From positions 5,518,001-5,582,000 of the forward strand of contig NZ_JACCBN010000001.1 in assembly GCF_013409505.1 (NCBI RefSeq): DNA of 64,000 nt. The letters run 5' to 3'. The notes under the pieces are model-generated. The model was not told the DNA's origin. It saw nothing but the letters and a program-made list of their open reading frames with translations, and did not search any database. This DNA comes from Actinomycetospora corticicola (GTDB lineage Bacteria > Actinomycetota > Actinomycetes > Mycobacteriales > Pseudonocardiaceae). Below, in pieces: positions 16,896 through 26,849 of the stretch. Made by a program: the position numbers and the translations under genes. Position 1 is the first letter of the stretch; each line of letters opens with the position of its first letter.

Positions 16896-18086
16896 CTACG
16901 TGTCCGACGGACCGCCGAACAGCGGCTCGTCGACCGAGCGGATCTCCTGGCTGGGCAGTCCGCCCGGGTGCTCCCGGCGGACGCGTTCCAGCGCGGCGAG
17001 GGCGATCCCGAGGTGGTGGCGCTTCGAGGTCTCGTAGAAGGTCTGGGCGTCGGCCGAGAGCTTGGGCGACCCGTGCAGCGGCTTGTCCGAGACGCACAGC
17101 AGCGTCGCGTTGGGCACCCGGTAGCGGAACCCGTTCGCGGCGATCGTCGCCGACTCCATGTCCACCGCGACGCTGCGGCTGGTCTGCATCGCGGCGAGCG
17201 TCAGCTTCTGGTTGAGCTCCCAGTTGCGGTTGTCGGTGGTGTGCACCGTGCCGATCCGGTACTCCGCCCCGGCCTCCTCGAGCGCCTCGAGCAGGAACGA
17301 GTTGAGCCGGTGGTTCGGGATCACCGGGACGTTCAACGGCAGGACCTCGTCGAGCACGTGGTCGAAGCGCTGATAGCCGGTCGCGAGGACGAAGTCGCCC
17401 TTCTGCTGGTGGTTCCGCAGACCCCCGCAGTGCCCGATCATGATCATGGTGTCGGGGCGCAGCACCGCCACGTGGTCGGTCGCGGTCTTCGCGTTCGCCG
17501 GGCCGACGCCGATGTTCACCAGCGTCACGCCGTCGCCGTCGGGCAGCACGTGGTGGTAGGCGGGCATCTGGACGTCGTGGTCCGGCCGGACGGCCTCCGG
17601 CCAGCGCTCGAGGAACGCCTCGACGTGCATCGCGTAGTTGGTGAACAGCACGTGCCGCTGGAACGCCGCGGCGGGCGTGCCGGTGTAGTGGCCGAGCCGG
17701 TCCACCGAGAGCTGCATCCGCTCGGGGCCGAAGAGGAAGAGCTTCTTCGAGCGGGCGTCGACCCGGTCCTCGTCGAGCGCCGCGAAGAACGACGGGTCGT
17801 CGAAGGCGAGCGCCGGGCGCGCCGGGCGCACCGTGATCCGCGCCCCGCCGCGCAGCAGGGCCTCCAGCTCGCGGCACAGGTAACGCCGGATCGCGGCCGT
17901 GCGGGAGAACTCGCCGGTCAGACGCGGGTTGACCGTCGACCACGGGCGCACGACCTCGATCGTCGAGTACCACCCGTCGTCGTCGATGGCCGCGAGGGTG
18001 TCGACCAGGTGCCGGACGGCGTCGTCGTAGCCGTCGAGGGTCGCGCCGTCGGCGCTCGCGGTCGTGCGCGGGTGGGTGGCGGTCAC
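16896..18086 (-). CDS. amn: AMP nucleosidase
   Basis: 396 residues from GTG 18086. The N-terminal domain contains [19 protein letters not shown], and the C-terminal nucleoside-phosphorylase fold carries GHCGGLR, the DxE-type active-site region [16 protein letters not shown] and [11 protein letters not shown], all as in bacterial Amn. The enzyme hydrolyses AMP to adenine and ribose 5-phosphate. It is shorter than the E. coli enzyme (484 aa), mainly at the N-terminus. It is divergent from the FadD-type ligase, with ~110 bp between. Start is probable, as family similarity begins near [11 protein letters not shown]. Confidence 0.9.
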   Translation of the reverse strand: MTATHPRTTASADGATLDGYDDAVRHLVDTLAAIDDDGWYSTIEVVRPWSTVNPRLTGEFSRTAAIRRYLCRELEALLRGGARITVRPARPALAFDDPSFFAALDEDRVDARSKKLFLFGPERMQLSVDRLGHYTGTPAAAFQRHVLFTNYAMHVEAFLERWPEAVRPDHDVQMPAYHHVLPDGDGVTLVNIGVGPANAKTATDHVAVLRPDTMIMIGHCGGLRNHQQKGDFVLATGYQRFDHVLDEVLPLNVPVIPNHRLNSFLLEALEEAGAEYRIGTVHTTDNRNWELNQKLTLAAMQTSRSVAVDMESATIAANGFRYRVPNATLLCVSDKPLHGSPKLSADAQTFYETSKRHHLGIALAALERVRREHPGGLPSQEIRSVDEPLFGGPSDT

Positions 18087-18199
18087 GGCCTTCGATGCTC
18101 CCAGTCCGTCCCGACGGCGGGGCGGTGAGGGTTCACGCTGTCGGTGCATCGTGCGATCGTGAGCCGGACCACGATCGGACCCGTCATGGAGGTCACCCG

Positions 18200-19840
18200 G
18201 TGAGCGCCCCCGCTGTCCCGTCCTACGCATCCGGAATCTCGGACGAGCCGCTGCTCGGCGACACCATCGGCGATAACCTCGACCGCACCGCCGCCCGTTT
18301 CCCCGACGGCGAGGCGCTCGTCGACCGGGCGCAGGGGCTGCGCTACACGTGGTCGGAGTTCGTCGCGGAGGTCGACGCGCTGGCGCTGGGCCTGCTCGAC
18401 CTGGGGATCGTGAAGGGCGACCGGGTCGGGATCTGGGCGCCGAACTGTGCGCAGTGGACGCTCCTGCAGTACGCGACGGCGAAGGTCGGCGCGATCCTGG
18501 TCAACATCAACCCGGCCTACCGCACCCACGAGCTGGAGTTCGTGCTCAACCAGGCCGGGGTGCGGCTGCTGGTCGCGGCCCGGTCGTTCAAGACCTCGCA
18601 GTACGCCGAGATGATCGCGCAGGTCCGGCCGGACTGCGCCGGGCTGGAGACGGTGATCATCACCGACTCGCCGGAGTGGTCGGCGCTGTTCGTGGCCGGG
18701 GACGTGTCGCGGGTGCGGGCCGTGCAGGCGGAGCTCTCGACCGACGACGCGATCAACATCCAGTACACCTCGGGCACCACCGGGTTCCCGAAGGGCGCGA
18801 CGCTCTCGCACCACAACATCCTCAACAACGGCTACTTCGTGGGCCGGCTGTGCGGCTACACCGAGGTCGACCGGGTGTGCATCCCGGTGCCCTTCTACCA
18901 CTGCTTCGGCATGGTGATGGGCAACCTCGCGTGCTCGAGCTCCGGGGCGACGATGGTGATCCCGGCGCCGGGCTTCGACCCCGAGCTCACGCTCGAGGCG
19001 GTCGCCGAGGAGCGCTGCACCTCGCTGTACGGGGTGCCGACGATGTTCATCGCCGAGCTCGCGCTGCCCGACGTCGAGAGCTACGACGTCTCCGCGCTGC
19101 GCACCGGGATCATGGCGGGCTCGCCGTGCCCGGTGGAGGTGATGAAGCAGGTCGTCGAGCGGTTCGGGATGACCGAGGTGTCCATCTGCTACGGGATGAC
19201 CGAGACCTCGCCGGTGTCGACGCAGACCCGCGCGGACGACTCGCTGGATCGCCGGGTGTCGACGGTCGGGCGCACGATGCCGCACCTGGAGTCGAAGGTG
19301 ATCGACCCGGAGACCGGGCTGACGGTGCCGCGCGGGACCCCGGGGGAGCTGTGCACCCGCGGCTACTCGGTGATGCTCGGGTACTGGGAGCAGGCCGACA
19401 AGACCGCCGAGGTCATCGACCGGGCGCGCTGGATGCACACCGGCGACCTCGCGGTGATGGACGACGAGGGCTACGTCAACATCACCGGCCGGATCAAGGA
19501 CATGGTCATCCGCGGTGGGGAGAACGTGTACCCCCGCGAGATCGAGGAGTTCCTCTACACCCACCCCGACATCCTCGACGCGCAGGTCATCGGGGTGCCC
19601 GACCAGCGCTACGGCGAGGAGCTCATGGCGTGGGTGCGGCTGCGTGACGGGGTCTCCGAGCTGACCGCCGAGCAGGTCCGGGAGTTCGCCACCGGGAAGC
19701 TCGCGCACTACAAGATCCCGCGCTACGTGCACGTGGTCGAGGAGTTCCCGATGACCGTGACGGGCAAGGTCCGCAAGGTCGAGATGCGCGCGTCCGCCGT
19801 GGAGCTGCTCGGCCTCGAGGCGGCGTCGCCGACGGCGTAG
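18200..19840 (+). CDS. Fatty-acid--CoA ligase (FadD/AcsF type)
   Basis: 546 residues, GTG start preceded by ATGGAGG. ANL motifs: P-loop [28 protein letters not shown], the linker [34 protein letters not shown] and the catalytic C-terminal Lys in [31 protein letters not shown] and [13 protein letters not shown] are typical of medium/long-chain acyl-CoA synthetases related to 2-methylacyl/AcsF proteins. It activates fatty acids for degradation or lipid synthesis. Followed by a gap full of repeat elements rather than a simple terminator. Confidence 0.9.
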   Translation: MSAPAVPSYASGISDEPLLGDTIGDNLDRTAARFPDGEALVDRAQGLRYTWSEFVAEVDALALGLLDLGIVKGDRVGIWAPNCAQWTLLQYATAKVGAILVNINPAYRTHELEFVLNQAGVRLLVAARSFKTSQYAEMIAQVRPDCAGLETVIITDSPEWSALFVAGDVSRVRAVQAELSTDDAINIQYTSGTTGFPKGATLSHHNILNNGYFVGRLCGYTEVDRVCIPVPFYHCFGMVMGNLACSSSGATMVIPAPGFDPELTLEAVAEERCTSLYGVPTMFIAELALPDVESYDVSALRTGIMAGSPCPVEVMKQVVERFGMTEVSICYGMTETSPVSTQTRADDSLDRRVSTVGRTMPHLESKVIDPETGLTVPRGTPGELCTRGYSVMLGYWEQADKTAEVIDRARWMHTGDLAVMDDEGYVNITGRIKDMVIRGGENVYPREIEEFLYTHPDILDAQVIGVPDQRYGEELMAWVRLRDGVSELTAEQVREFATGKLAHYKIPRYVHVVEEFPMTVTGKVRKVEMRASAVELLGLEAASPTA

Positions 19841-19860
19841 CCGGGTCCGCCGCCCTTCGT

Positions 19861-19911
19861 GCGTGAGGGGAACCCTCACGCCACAAGAGCGCTCGAATCC
19901 TCCCCTCGCGC
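19861..19911 (+). repeat. 51-bp palindromic repeat, copy 1 (family E)
   Basis: Ends GCGTGAGGGGA and TCCCCTCGCGC are inverted repeats with one mismatch. The left end can alternatively pair with CCCTCACG at 19873-19880, so two exclusive hairpins are possible. The second copy at 49505-49555 matches 48 of 51 positions. Confidence 0.85.
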
Positions 19912-19938
19912 ACGGCCCATCCCGGCTGGGCCCTTCGC

Positions 19939-19992
19939 GAGGTGCACACCTGGCAGGTCCAGCGGCCCGGGAGGCTGCCTGACGTGACCCTC
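19939..19992 (+). repeat. 54-bp palindromic repeat, copy 1 (family F)
   Basis: Begins GAGGTGCAC and ends GTGACCCTC, with GGCAG and CTGCC as inner arms, forming an imperfect stem of about 20 positions. The other copy lies at 54905-54958; 45 of 54 positions agree. Confidence 0.8.
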
Positions 19993-20031
19993 ATGGTGCG
20001 GGCGGTCGCGCGGACACCCGGTCCGCCCCGC

Positions 20032-20083
20032 GACGGTGTGGCTTCCCTGCCACTGGATGACAGCAACGACGCTTCGCTGCCAC
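20032..20083 (+). repeat. 52-bp interspersed repeat, copy 1 (family A)
   Basis: Element from GACGGTGTGGC to CTGCCAC with core GACAGCAACGACGC. Other copies: 22752-22803, 33132-33183 (minus) and 34736-34787. All are exactly 52 bp without gaps. This copy agrees with the 34736 copy at 46 of 52 positions. Confidence 0.85.
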
Positions 20084-20205
20084 GAGGGGGAAAGGCGCGC
20101 CCGTGATCTCCGGCGACCACGTCGCCCGTGCGGGATACGATGGTCCGATGCGCTCCGGCACGCTGCCGGGGCGCGTTCTCGTCGACGAGAGAACGGGTGA
20201 GCACG

Positions 20206-20592
20206 GTGCCGACCGGCAAGGTCAAGTGGTACGACGCCGAGAAGGGGTTCGGCTTCCTCTCCCAGGAGGAGGGGGCCGACGTCTACGTCCCCAAGGGGTC
20301 GCTGCCGAGCGAGGTGGAGGCCCTGAAGTCCGGTCAGCGCGTGGAGTTCGGGATCGCCGAGGGGCGCCGCGGGCCGCAGGCGCTGCAGGTCCGCCTGGTC
20401 GACCCGCTGCCGTCGGTCGCCGAGGCCAAGCGTCGTTCACCGGACGAGCTGCACGGGCTCATCGACGACATGATCAAGCTGCTCGAGGTCAAGGTCCAGC
20501 CGGACCTGCGCCGCGGGAAGTACCCGGACCGGCGGAACACCAAGAAGCTCGCCGAGGTCGTCCGCGCGGTCGCCCGCGAGCTCGAGGGCTGA
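20206..20592 (+). CDS. cspB: Cold-shock domain protein CspB (long mycobacterial type)
   Basis: 128 residues from GTG 20206; GTG 20197 is an alternative with a better-placed GAGAG. The cold-shock domain occupies the first ~67 residues: [21 protein letters not shown] (RNP1 KGFGFL) and [10 protein letters not shown] in place of the usual RNP2. The C-terminal ~60 residues ([19 protein letters not shown] ... [10 protein letters not shown]) match the extension of M. tuberculosis CspB (Rv0871). It binds single-stranded nucleic acid. Its neighbours DUF2771 and MFS recall the Rv0871-Rv0876c order. Confidence 0.92.
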   Translation: MPTGKVKWYDAEKGFGFLSQEEGADVYVPKGSLPSEVEALKSGQRVEFGIAEGRRGPQALQVRLVDPLPSVAEAKRRSPDELHGLIDDMIKLLEVKVQPDLRRGKYPDRRNTKKLAEVVRAVARELEG

Positions 20593-20631
20593 CCCGCCCG
20601 GACCCCGTCGCGGGCTCCTGCACGGGCCTCC

Positions 20632-20677
20632 CCACCTCGTCGTCGCGACGTCGTCGGGCATCACGGCGACGAGGTGG
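20632..20677. terminator. Hairpin between convergent cspB and DUF2771 gene
   Basis: CCACCTCGTCG (20632-20642) and CGACGAGGTGG (20667-20677) pair perfectly over 11 bp around a 24-nt loop. Confidence 0.5.
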
Positions 20678-20712
20678 CGGTGACGCCGCGACCGAGCGCG
20701 GACGGGCGTGCG

Positions 20713-21234
20713 TCAGGCCGTGCCCGACGCCGCCGCGAGCACCCAGGTCGAGCGGGTCGAGAACAGACTGCCCTGCGGCGTGACGGTCTGGCTGGCGCCG
20801 AACTGCTGCACCTCCACCCGCTCGAGGCGCCAGCGCGGATCGGGGAGCACCAGCCGGAACTGCCCGCGCGCGTTCGGCGGGAACACCTGGCTGCGCCCGC
20901 TCTGCTGCGCGCCGGTGTCGTCGACGTAGGCGAACGCGACCTGCCACGGCGTCGCGAGCACGGCGTCCGGGATGGTCAGATCGACCGCGACACCGGCCGG
21001 CAACGGCAGGGTGGCGACCGCCGACGGGTCGGTCTCGCAGTCGGTGACCATGAGGTCGCAGTACACCGTCGGCTCGGCCGCCACGGAGGCCCCGCCCGCG
21101 GTGAAGGTCACCTCACCCGGGTCGTCGGGACCCGAGGTCACCACCAGCACGGTCACCACCGCGGCGATCACGACGACGATCGCGACGACGGCGATCCACA
21201 CCCACCGGGGCACCGCCCGCAACCGGGTGAGCAT
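20713..21234 (-). CDS. DUF2771-type membrane-anchored exported protein
   Basis: 173 residues. One membrane segment spans about residues 11-33 (VWIAVVAIVVVIAAVVTVLVV). The outside domain is beta-rich with two Cys (VYCDLMVTDCETD) that could form a disulfide, and VAFAYVDDTGAQQSGRSQVF. It corresponds in position and features to Rv0875c of M. tuberculosis, a protein of unknown function next to an MFS transporter. Its ATG overlaps the stop of the MFS gene by one base, so the two are co-translated. Confidence 0.8.
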   Translation of the reverse strand: MLTRLRAVPRWVWIAVVAIVVVIAAVVTVLVVTSGPDDPGEVTFTAGGASVAAEPTVYCDLMVTDCETDPSAVATLPLPAGVAVDLTIPDAVLATPWQVAFAYVDDTGAQQSGRSQVFPPNARGQFRLVLPDPRWRLERVEVQQFGASQTVTPQGSLFSTRSTWVLAAASGTA

Positions 21235-22733
21235 CAGGCGGAACGGCGGGGGAGCAGGGAGCGGCCGCGCGAGGTGAGCACGGTCTGCACGGTACCGATC
21301 ACCAGCACGCCGCTGATCACCGTGAAGCCGATCCACCACGTCGGGGGCAGCAGGACGCCGAGGGTCCCGCCGAACACCCACGTGAGCTGCAGGATCGTCT
21401 CGGAGCGCCCGAACGCCGACGCCCGCGCCGCTTCGGGCAGGTCCCGCTGCACCACCGCGTCGAGGCACACCTTGAGCAGCGCCGAGGCGGTCGCGCCCAC
21501 CAGTCCGACCACGGCGGCCGTCGCGAGCCCGCCCAGCACCGCCGCCACCACCGTCGAGGTGAGCGCGGCACAGAGCGCGGTGACCAGCAGCAGGTCCGGC
21601 CGGTCGAACCGGCGCCGCGCGCCGAGGGCGTTGCCGAGGAACCCGCCCGCCCCGGCCGCGGCCCCGACGACCCCGAGCAGCAGCAGCTGGCGCCCCGGGG
21701 TGCCCTCGGTCTGGGCCTTGACCACGAACGCGGCGAACAGGGTGAGGAACCCGGTGAGCGCGCGGATCGTCCCGTTCGCCCACAGGGCCGTGACCACCTG
21801 CGGACCCATCCGCACGCGCCGTCGGGAAGCTCCCGGGCGGTCCCGATGGCCCGGCTCCGCTCCGCTGCGCGGGCGGGGGATCAGCACGGTCTCCATCTCG
21901 CCCTCGGTGACCTCCACCCGGCGCGGGATGCGCAGGCACAGCCACACCGCGGCGAAACAGATCCCGGCCGTCAACCACGCCGCCCCGGGTGAACCGAACA
22001 GGTACGAGACCCCCGCCGCGAGCGCCCCGAACACCCCGGAGGCGACCAGGCCGAACACGGTGAGCCGGGAGTTCGTGGTCACGAGCGTGATGCCCGGCGG
22101 CAGCACCCGCGGCGTCACCGCGGCCTTCAGCACCCCGAAGGACTTGGACAGCACGAGGATGCCGAGCGCGGCCGGGTAGAGCGCCCACGTGTCCATGAAC
22201 AGCGCGAGGACGACCGCGAGGGCCCCCTGCCCCGCCGTCGAGACGGCGAGGGCCACCCGGCGACCGCGCTGGATGCGGTCGAGCAACGGACCGATCACCG
22301 GGGCGACGAGCGCGAACGGCGCGACCGTGATGAGCAGGTAGAGCGCCACCTTGTCCTTGGACTCCGCGCTGGCCGCGGAGAAGAACAGGGTGTTGGCCAG
22401 GGCGACGGCGAGCGTGGCGTCGGAGGCGTAGTTCGCCATCCACGCGTAGGTCAGCGCCGTCAGCCCGGAGCGGTCGGCGCCGTCGGCGGACGCCGCGCGG
22501 TGGAAGGCCCGCACGCCGGCCCGGGTGAGGTTGCGGGTGCGCCACGCGGCGACGCGGGTGACGGTGATCTTGCGGGGCCCCGGGTCGTCGTCGTCCTGCC
22601 CGGTCAGGCGCCGGGTGGGCGGCGGCTCGTCCGGACGACGGGTGTCCCGCTCGCGCCGGCGCCCGGCCGACCAGCCGGCACGGCCGGGGTCAGGGTCGGG
22701 ATCGGGGTGGGACACGGGTCCATCGTCGCCCAC
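21234..22733 (-). CDS. MFS-type membrane transporter (Rv0876c-like)
   Basis: About 499 residues. A polar N-terminal tail of ~75 residues rich in Arg, Asp and Pro precedes roughly 12 membrane segments from LTALTYAWMANYASDATLA onward. The arginine-rich loop after TM6 (GAEPGHRDRPGASRRRVRMG) separates the two six-helix halves. Substrate is not known for this actinobacterial group. The exact start is uncertain: GTG 22733 or GTG 22715. It is co-transcribed with the DUF2771 gene and divergent from mfd; a copy of the 52-bp repeat lies between. Confidence 0.82.
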   Translation of the reverse strand: MGDDGPVSHPDPDPDPGRAGWSAGRRRERDTRRPDEPPPTRRLTGQDDDDPGPRKITVTRVAAWRTRNLTRAGVRAFHRAASADGADRSGLTALTYAWMANYASDATLAVALANTLFFSAASAESKDKVALYLLITVAPFALVAPVIGPLLDRIQRGRRVALAVSTAGQGALAVVLALFMDTWALYPAALGILVLSKSFGVLKAAVTPRVLPPGITLVTTNSRLTVFGLVASGVFGALAAGVSYLFGSPGAAWLTAGICFAAVWLCLRIPRRVEVTEGEMETVLIPRPRSGAEPGHRDRPGASRRRVRMGPQVVTALWANGTIRALTGFLTLFAAFVVKAQTEGTPGRQLLLLGVVGAAAGAGGFLGNALGARRRFDRPDLLLVTALCAALTSTVVAAVLGGLATAAVVGLVGATASALLKVCLDAVVQRDLPEAARASAFGRSETILQLTWVFGGTLGVLLPPTWWIGFTVISGVLVIGTVQTVLTSRGRSLLPRRSA

Positions 22734-22751
22734 GACCGGCCGTTGATCATC

Positions 22752-22803
22752 GACGATGTGGCGTTCCTGGCGTCGGACGACAGCAGTGACGCATTGCCGT
22801 CAT
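22752..22803 (+). repeat. 52-bp interspersed repeat, copy 2 (family A, diverged)
   Basis: Same length and frame as the other copies, from GACGATGTGGC, with core GACAGCAGTGACGC. It is the most diverged copy; the 3' arm reads GCCGTCAT instead of CTGCCAC. Lies between the MFS gene and mfd. Confidence 0.75.
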
Positions 22804-22843
22804 GACGGCCCCGGGAAGCCCCGAGGCCGTCGGGGTGTTCTCG

Positions 22844-22849
22844 TAGACT
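22844..22849 (+). promoter_or_regulatory. -10 box of mfd
   Basis: TAGACT about 41 nt before the GTG of mfd, giving a leader of ~35 nt that includes AGGAG. Confidence 0.45.
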
Positions 22850-22890
22850 GGTCCTCGATCCTCCCCACCTGCTCAGGAGTCGGTTCCCGG

Positions 22891-25800
22891 GTGTCTCCCG
22901 CTGCTCTGTCCGAACTCACCGCGGTCCTGCTCGCCGATCCCGGCCTGCGCGACGTCGCCGACGCCGCCGGCCGCGACGCCGCGGTCGAGGGCCCCACCGC
23001 ACTGCGGCCGCTGCTCGCCGCGGCACTGGCGGGCGCGCAGCGGACCGTGCTGCTCGTCTGCGCCACCGAGCGGGAGGCGGACGACCTCGCGGCGTCGGTC
23101 GGGGAGCTCGTCGGCGAGGACACCGTGGCGTACCTCCCGAGCTGGGAGACGCTGCCGCACGAGCGGCTCTCGCCGCGCGCCGACACCGTCGGTCGCCGGG
23201 TCGACGTCCTGCGCCGCCTGGCCCACCCGGGCGAGCGGCCGCTGCGGGTCGTCACCACCGCCACGCGCTCGCTGATCCAGCCGCTGGTCCCCGGGCTCGG
23301 CGACCTCGAGCCGGTGGTGCTGCGCGAGGGCGTCGAGATCGAGCTGGGCGACCTGGCCGAGCGCCTGGTCGGCCTGGCGTACGCGCGGGTGGAGATGGTG
23401 GAGAAGCGCGGCGAGTTCGCCGTGCGCGGCGGCATCGTCGACCTCTTCCCGCCGACGGCCGACTCCCCGGTGCGCATCGAGTTCTGGGGCGACGAGGTCT
23501 CCGAGATGCGCTGCTTCTCGGTGGCCGACCAGCGCTCCCTGCCCGACGGGCCGCACGCCCGCCCCACCGAGGTCGTCGCGCCGCCGTGCCGCGAGCTGCT
23601 GCTCACCCCCGAGGTCCGCGAGCGCGCCGCCGCGCTGCACGCGGTCCACGGCGGTGACGCCGCGCTCGGCGAGCTGCTCGGCAAGGTCGCCGCGGGCATC
23701 CCCACCGAGGGCATGGAGTCGCTGATCCCGGCGCTGCTGCCCGGCGAGCTCCGGGTGCTGCCCGAGTTCCTTCCCGACGACGGGTCGGTCGTCGTCTGCC
23801 ACCCGGAGCGGGTCGCGCGGCGCGCGGCCGACCTGGTGCGCACCGGCCAGGAGTTCCTCGAGGCGAGCTGGCTCGTCGCGGCCGACTCCTCCGACGGTCG
23901 TGCCCCGATCGACCTGGGCGCCTCCGCCTACCGGGACCTCGACGTGGTCCGCGCCGCCACCCGCGCGGCGGGCCACCCCTGGTGGACGCTCTCGAGCCTC
24001 GCCACCGACCCCGATATCGAGGACGACTCGCACACCCGCGAGGGCACCCGCGTCGTGCGCACCGGGATCGTCGGCGTCGACTCCTACCGGGGCGACTGGG
24101 AGAAGGCCGCGGTCGACCTGCGGGCCCACGCGGCCGCCGGCGGCGCGGCCCTCGTCGTCCTGCCCGCGGCGGGCACCGCCGAGCGGGCGGTCGAGCAGCT
24201 GCGGGAGTTCGTCGGCGAGGACGTCCCGGTGCTCTCGGGGACCGCGGAGCCGCGGCCCGGCAGCATCGTCGTCACCCGGGGCCGGCTGGCCGACGGCTTC
24301 GTCGCCGAGGCGAGCCGCCTCGTCGTCGTGACCGAGTCCGACCTCACCGGGGCCCGGAACGCGGGCGCGGACACGCCGACCAAGCGGGCCGCGGTGAAGC
24401 GGCGCAACGCGGTCGACCCGCTGACCCTGCAGCCGGGGGACTTCGTCGTCCACGCCCAGCACGGCATCGGCAAGTTCGTCGAGATGACACAGCGGACCAC
24501 GGGCACCGGCAAGGTCGCGACCACCCGCGAGTACCTGGTCCTCGAGTACTCCAGCTCGAAGCGCGGCCAGGCCTCCGACCGGCTCTTCGTGCCCACCGAC
24601 CAGCTCGACCAGATCAGCCGCTACGTCGGCGGTGAGCTGCCCACGCTGAACAAGCTGGGCGGGTCGGACTGGTCGAAGACGAAGTCGAAGGCCCGCAAGG
24701 CGGTCCGCGACATCGCCGCCTCGCTGGTCCAGCTCTACGCCGCCCGCCAGGCCGCGCCCGGTCACGCGTTCGCCCCGGACACCCCGTGGCAGCGCGAGAT
24801 GGAGGACGCGTTCCCCTACACCGAGACGCCCGACCAGGCGGTCGCGATCGACGACGTGAAGGCGGACATGGAGAAGGCGGTCCCGATGGACCGCGTCATC
24901 TCCGGCGACGTCGGCTACGGCAAGACCGAGATCGCGGTGCGCGCGGCGTTCAAGGCGGTGCAGGACGGCAAGCAGGTCGCCGTGCTCGTGCCCACGACGC
25001 TGCTCGCCCAGCAACACCTGCAGACCTTCACCGACCGGATGCGGAACTTCCCGGTGACGGTGCGCGGCCTGTCCCGGTTCACGCCGGGCAAGGAGGCCGA
25101 CACGACGATCAAGGGCCTGGCCGACGGGACGGTGGACGTCGTCGTCGGCACCCACCGCCTGCTGCAGACCGGGATCACCTGGAAGGACCTCGGGCTCGTC
25201 GTCATCGACGAGGAGCAGCGCTTCGGGGTGGAGCACAAGGAGCACATCACCGGGCTGCGGGCCCACGTCGACATGCTCTCGATGTCGGCGACCCCGATCC
25301 CGCGCACGCTGGAGATGAGCCTCGCGGGCATCCGCGAGATGTCGACGATCCTCACCCCGCCCGAGGAGCGGCACCCCACGCTGACCTACGTCGGCGCGTA
25401 CGACGACAAGCAGGTCGCCGCCGCGGTGCGCCGCGAGCTGCTGCGCGACGGGCAGGTCTTCTACATCCACAACCGCGTGCAGTCGATCGACGACACCGCC
25501 GCGCGTCTGCGTCGACTGGTGCCCGAGGCGCGCATCGCCACCGCCCACGGGCAGATGGCCGAGGAGCGGCTCGAGCGCACCGTCAACGAGTTCTGGGAGC
25601 GCGAGCACGACGTGCTCGTCTGCACCACGATCGTCGAGAACGGGCTGGACATCTCGAACGCGAACACGCTGATCGTGGAGCGGGCGGACGCCCTCGGGCT
25701 CTCCCAGCTCCACCAGCTGCGCGGACGTGTCGGCCGGGGCCGGGAGCGGGGCTACGCCTACTTCCTCTACCCCACCGACAAGCCGCTGACCGAGACCTCG

Positions 25801-26544
25801 CACGAGCGGCTCGCCACCATCGCGCAGCACTCCGAGCTGGGCGCGGGCACGGCGGTCGCGATGAAGGACCTCGAGATCCGCGGGGCCGGCAACATCCTCG
25901 GCGCCGAGCAGTCCGGGCACATCGCGGGCGTCGGCTTCGACCTCTACGTCCGGCTGGTCGGTGAGGCCGTCGAGGCGTTCAAGAAGCACACCGACGCCGC
26001 GGGGGAGGACGACGAGCCGCTGGCCGAGGTGCGGGTCGACCTGCCGATCGACGCCCACGTGCCGCACGACTACGTCGACACCGAGCGGCTGCGCCTCGAC
26101 GTCTACCGCAAGATCGCTGAGGCGGGCGACGGCGCGGCGCTGGACGCGGTGAAGGAGGAACTCGTCGACCGGTACGGCGAGCCGCCGGTGCCGGTGACGA
26201 ACCTGCTCGCCGTGGCCGCGTTCCGCCAGGCGTGCCGCCGCTACGGGATCACCGAGGTGTCGGGCCAGGGCAACCTGATCCGGTTCGCGCCGGTCGACCT
26301 GCCGGAGTCCGCGCAGATGCGGCTCAAGCGCCTGCACCCGCGCGCCCAGCTCAAGGCGGCCTCGCAGACGTTGTCGCTGCCGAAGCCGACCGAGGGCCAG
26401 TCGGGCGCGGGCGGGCAGAAGGGCCCGGTCAAGATGGGCGCCCCGCCGCTGCGCGACCTCGAGCTCCTCGCCTGGTGCGAACAGCTCTTCGTCGCGCTCT
26501 ACGGCGAGCGCCCCGCGGCCGCGAAGGTCCCGGCCGGCGTCTGA
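22891..26544 (+). CDS. mfd: Transcription-repair coupling factor Mfd
   Basis: 1217 residues, family length. The UvrB-homology region fills the first ~400 residues ([22 protein letters not shown]). The RNA-polymerase-interacting CarD-like domain starts near 513 ([17 protein letters not shown]). The translocase has Walker [11 protein letters not shown] at ~671-680, VIDEEQRFG at ~771 and [14 protein letters not shown]. Then come the second RecA lobe ([23 protein letters not shown]) and a C-terminal regulatory domain. Mfd removes stalled RNA polymerase and recruits UvrA. The order mfd-mazG-lpqU-eno is that of Rv1020-Rv1023, with extra genes inserted here. The stop is 6 bp from a convergent small gene. 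Confidence 0.97.
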   Translation: MSPAALSELTAVLLADPGLRDVADAAGRDAAVEGPTALRPLLAAALAGAQRTVLLVCATEREADDLAASVGELVGEDTVAYLPSWETLPHERLSPRADTVGRRVDVLRRLAHPGERPLRVVTTATRSLIQPLVPGLGDLEPVVLREGVEIELGDLAERLVGLAYARVEMVEKRGEFAVRGGIVDLFPPTADSPVRIEFWGDEVSEMRCFSVADQRSLPDGPHARPTEVVAPPCRELLLTPEVRERAAALHAVHGGDAALGELLGKVAAGIPTEGMESLIPALLPGELRVLPEFLPDDGSVVVCHPERVARRAADLVRTGQEFLEASWLVAADSSDGRAPIDLGASAYRDLDVVRAATRAAGHPWWTLSSLATDPDIEDDSHTREGTRVVRTGIVGVDSYRGDWEKAAVDLRAHAAAGGAALVVLPAAGTAERAVEQLREFVGEDVPVLSGTAEPRPGSIVVTRGRLADGFVAEASRLVVVTESDLTGARNAGADTPTKRAAVKRRNAVDPLTLQPGDFVVHAQHGIGKFVEMTQRTTGTGKVATTREYLVLEYSSSKRGQASDRLFVPTDQLDQISRYVGGELPTLNKLGGSDWSKTKSKARKAVRDIAASLVQLYAARQAAPGHAFAPDTPWQREMEDAFPYTETPDQAVAIDDVKADMEKAVPMDRVISGDVGYGKTEIAVRAAFKAVQDGKQVAVLVPTTLLAQQHLQTFTDRMRNFPVTVRGLSRFTPGKEADTTIKGLADGTVDVVVGTHRLLQTGITWKDLGLVVIDEEQRFGVEHKEHITGLRAHVDMLSMSATPIPRTLEMSLAGIREMSTILTPPEERHPTLTYVGAYDDKQVAAAVRRELLRDGQVFYIHNRVQSIDDTAARLRRLVPEARIATAHGQMAEERLERTVNEFWEREHDVLVCTTIVENGLDISNANTLIVERADALGLSQLHQLRGRVGRGRERGYAYFLYPTDKPLTETSHERLATIAQHSELGAGTAVAMKDLEIRGAGNILGAEQSGHIAGVGFDLYVRLVGEAVEAFKKHTDAAGEDDEPLAEVRVDLPIDAHVPHDYVDTERLRLDVYRKIAEAGDGAALDAVKEELVDRYGEPPVPVTNLLAVAAFRQACRRYGITEVSGQGNLIRFAPVDLPESAQMRLKRLHPRAQLKAASQTLSLPKPTEGQSGAGGQKGPVKMGAPPLRDLELLAWCEQLFVALYGERPAAAKVPAGV

Positions 26545-26550
26545 GGCGGG

Positions 26551-26778
26551 TCAGGGCCCGCCGACGGGGAGCAGGAGCACGGTGCCGGTGGTCTGGCCGT
26601 TGCCGCCGCCGGCGCTGCAGGACGCGCCGAGGAACAGCACCGCCGCCAGGATCACCAGCACGGCGAGGAAGCCGCCGAGGATCGCGCCTACCGGGATCCG
26701 GCTGCGGCCGCCGGGGGTCTTCTCGTCGGTGGTCGGGCGCTTCTCGAACGGGGTGTCGGGACGGTCGTCGCTACTCAC
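26551..26778 (-). CDS. Small single-pass membrane protein
   Basis: 75 residues from GTG 26778; a longer form from 26817 is possible. A charged N-terminal ~35 residues (SSDDRPDTPFEKRP) precede one membrane helix (VGAILGGFLAVLVILAAVLFLG), then ASCSAGGGNG and a short hydrophobic end. No known domain. The protein is probably anchored with its N-terminus inside. It is divergent from the asparaginase gene and convergent with mfd. A real gene is likely from codon use and context, but weakly supported. Confidence 0.5.
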   Translation of the reverse strand: MSSDDRPDTPFEKRPTTDEKTPGGRSRIPVGAILGGFLAVLVILAAVLFLGASCSAGGGNGQTTGTVLLLPVGGP

Positions 26779-26836
26779 GGGTCCGGCTTCCCGCGCCGGC
26801 GCCGGTCGATGCACCACCCGCGGAGTGATCCCCGCC

Positions 26837-26842
26837 TAGGGT
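26837..26842 (+). promoter_or_regulatory. -10 box TAGGGT for leaderless asparaginase gene
   Basis: TAGGGT ends 7 nt before the GTG at 26850, with no ribosome site. Confidence 0.55.
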
Positions 26843-26849
26843 CGCCCGC

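Larger units (their letters stand above)
19841..20205. other. 365-bp gap holding three repeat elements and the cspB leader
   Basis: Between the FadD-type gene and cspB lie, in order, the 51-bp family E element, the 54-bp family F element and the 52-bp family A element. After them, a probable -10 (TACGAT at 20136-20141) and a leader of ~60 nt run to cspB. No coding sequence is supported. Confidence 0.7.

Noticed and set aside
18083-19879. 598-codon open frame antisense to the FadD-type ligase
   Set aside because: His/Arg/Val-rich shadow without motifs; the ligase on the plus strand is complete.
22873-26337. 1154-codon open frame antisense to mfd
   Set aside because: Its product is a low-complexity Arg/Gly/Val/Asp mixture with no domain; it mirrors the GC-rich third positions of mfd, which is certain.
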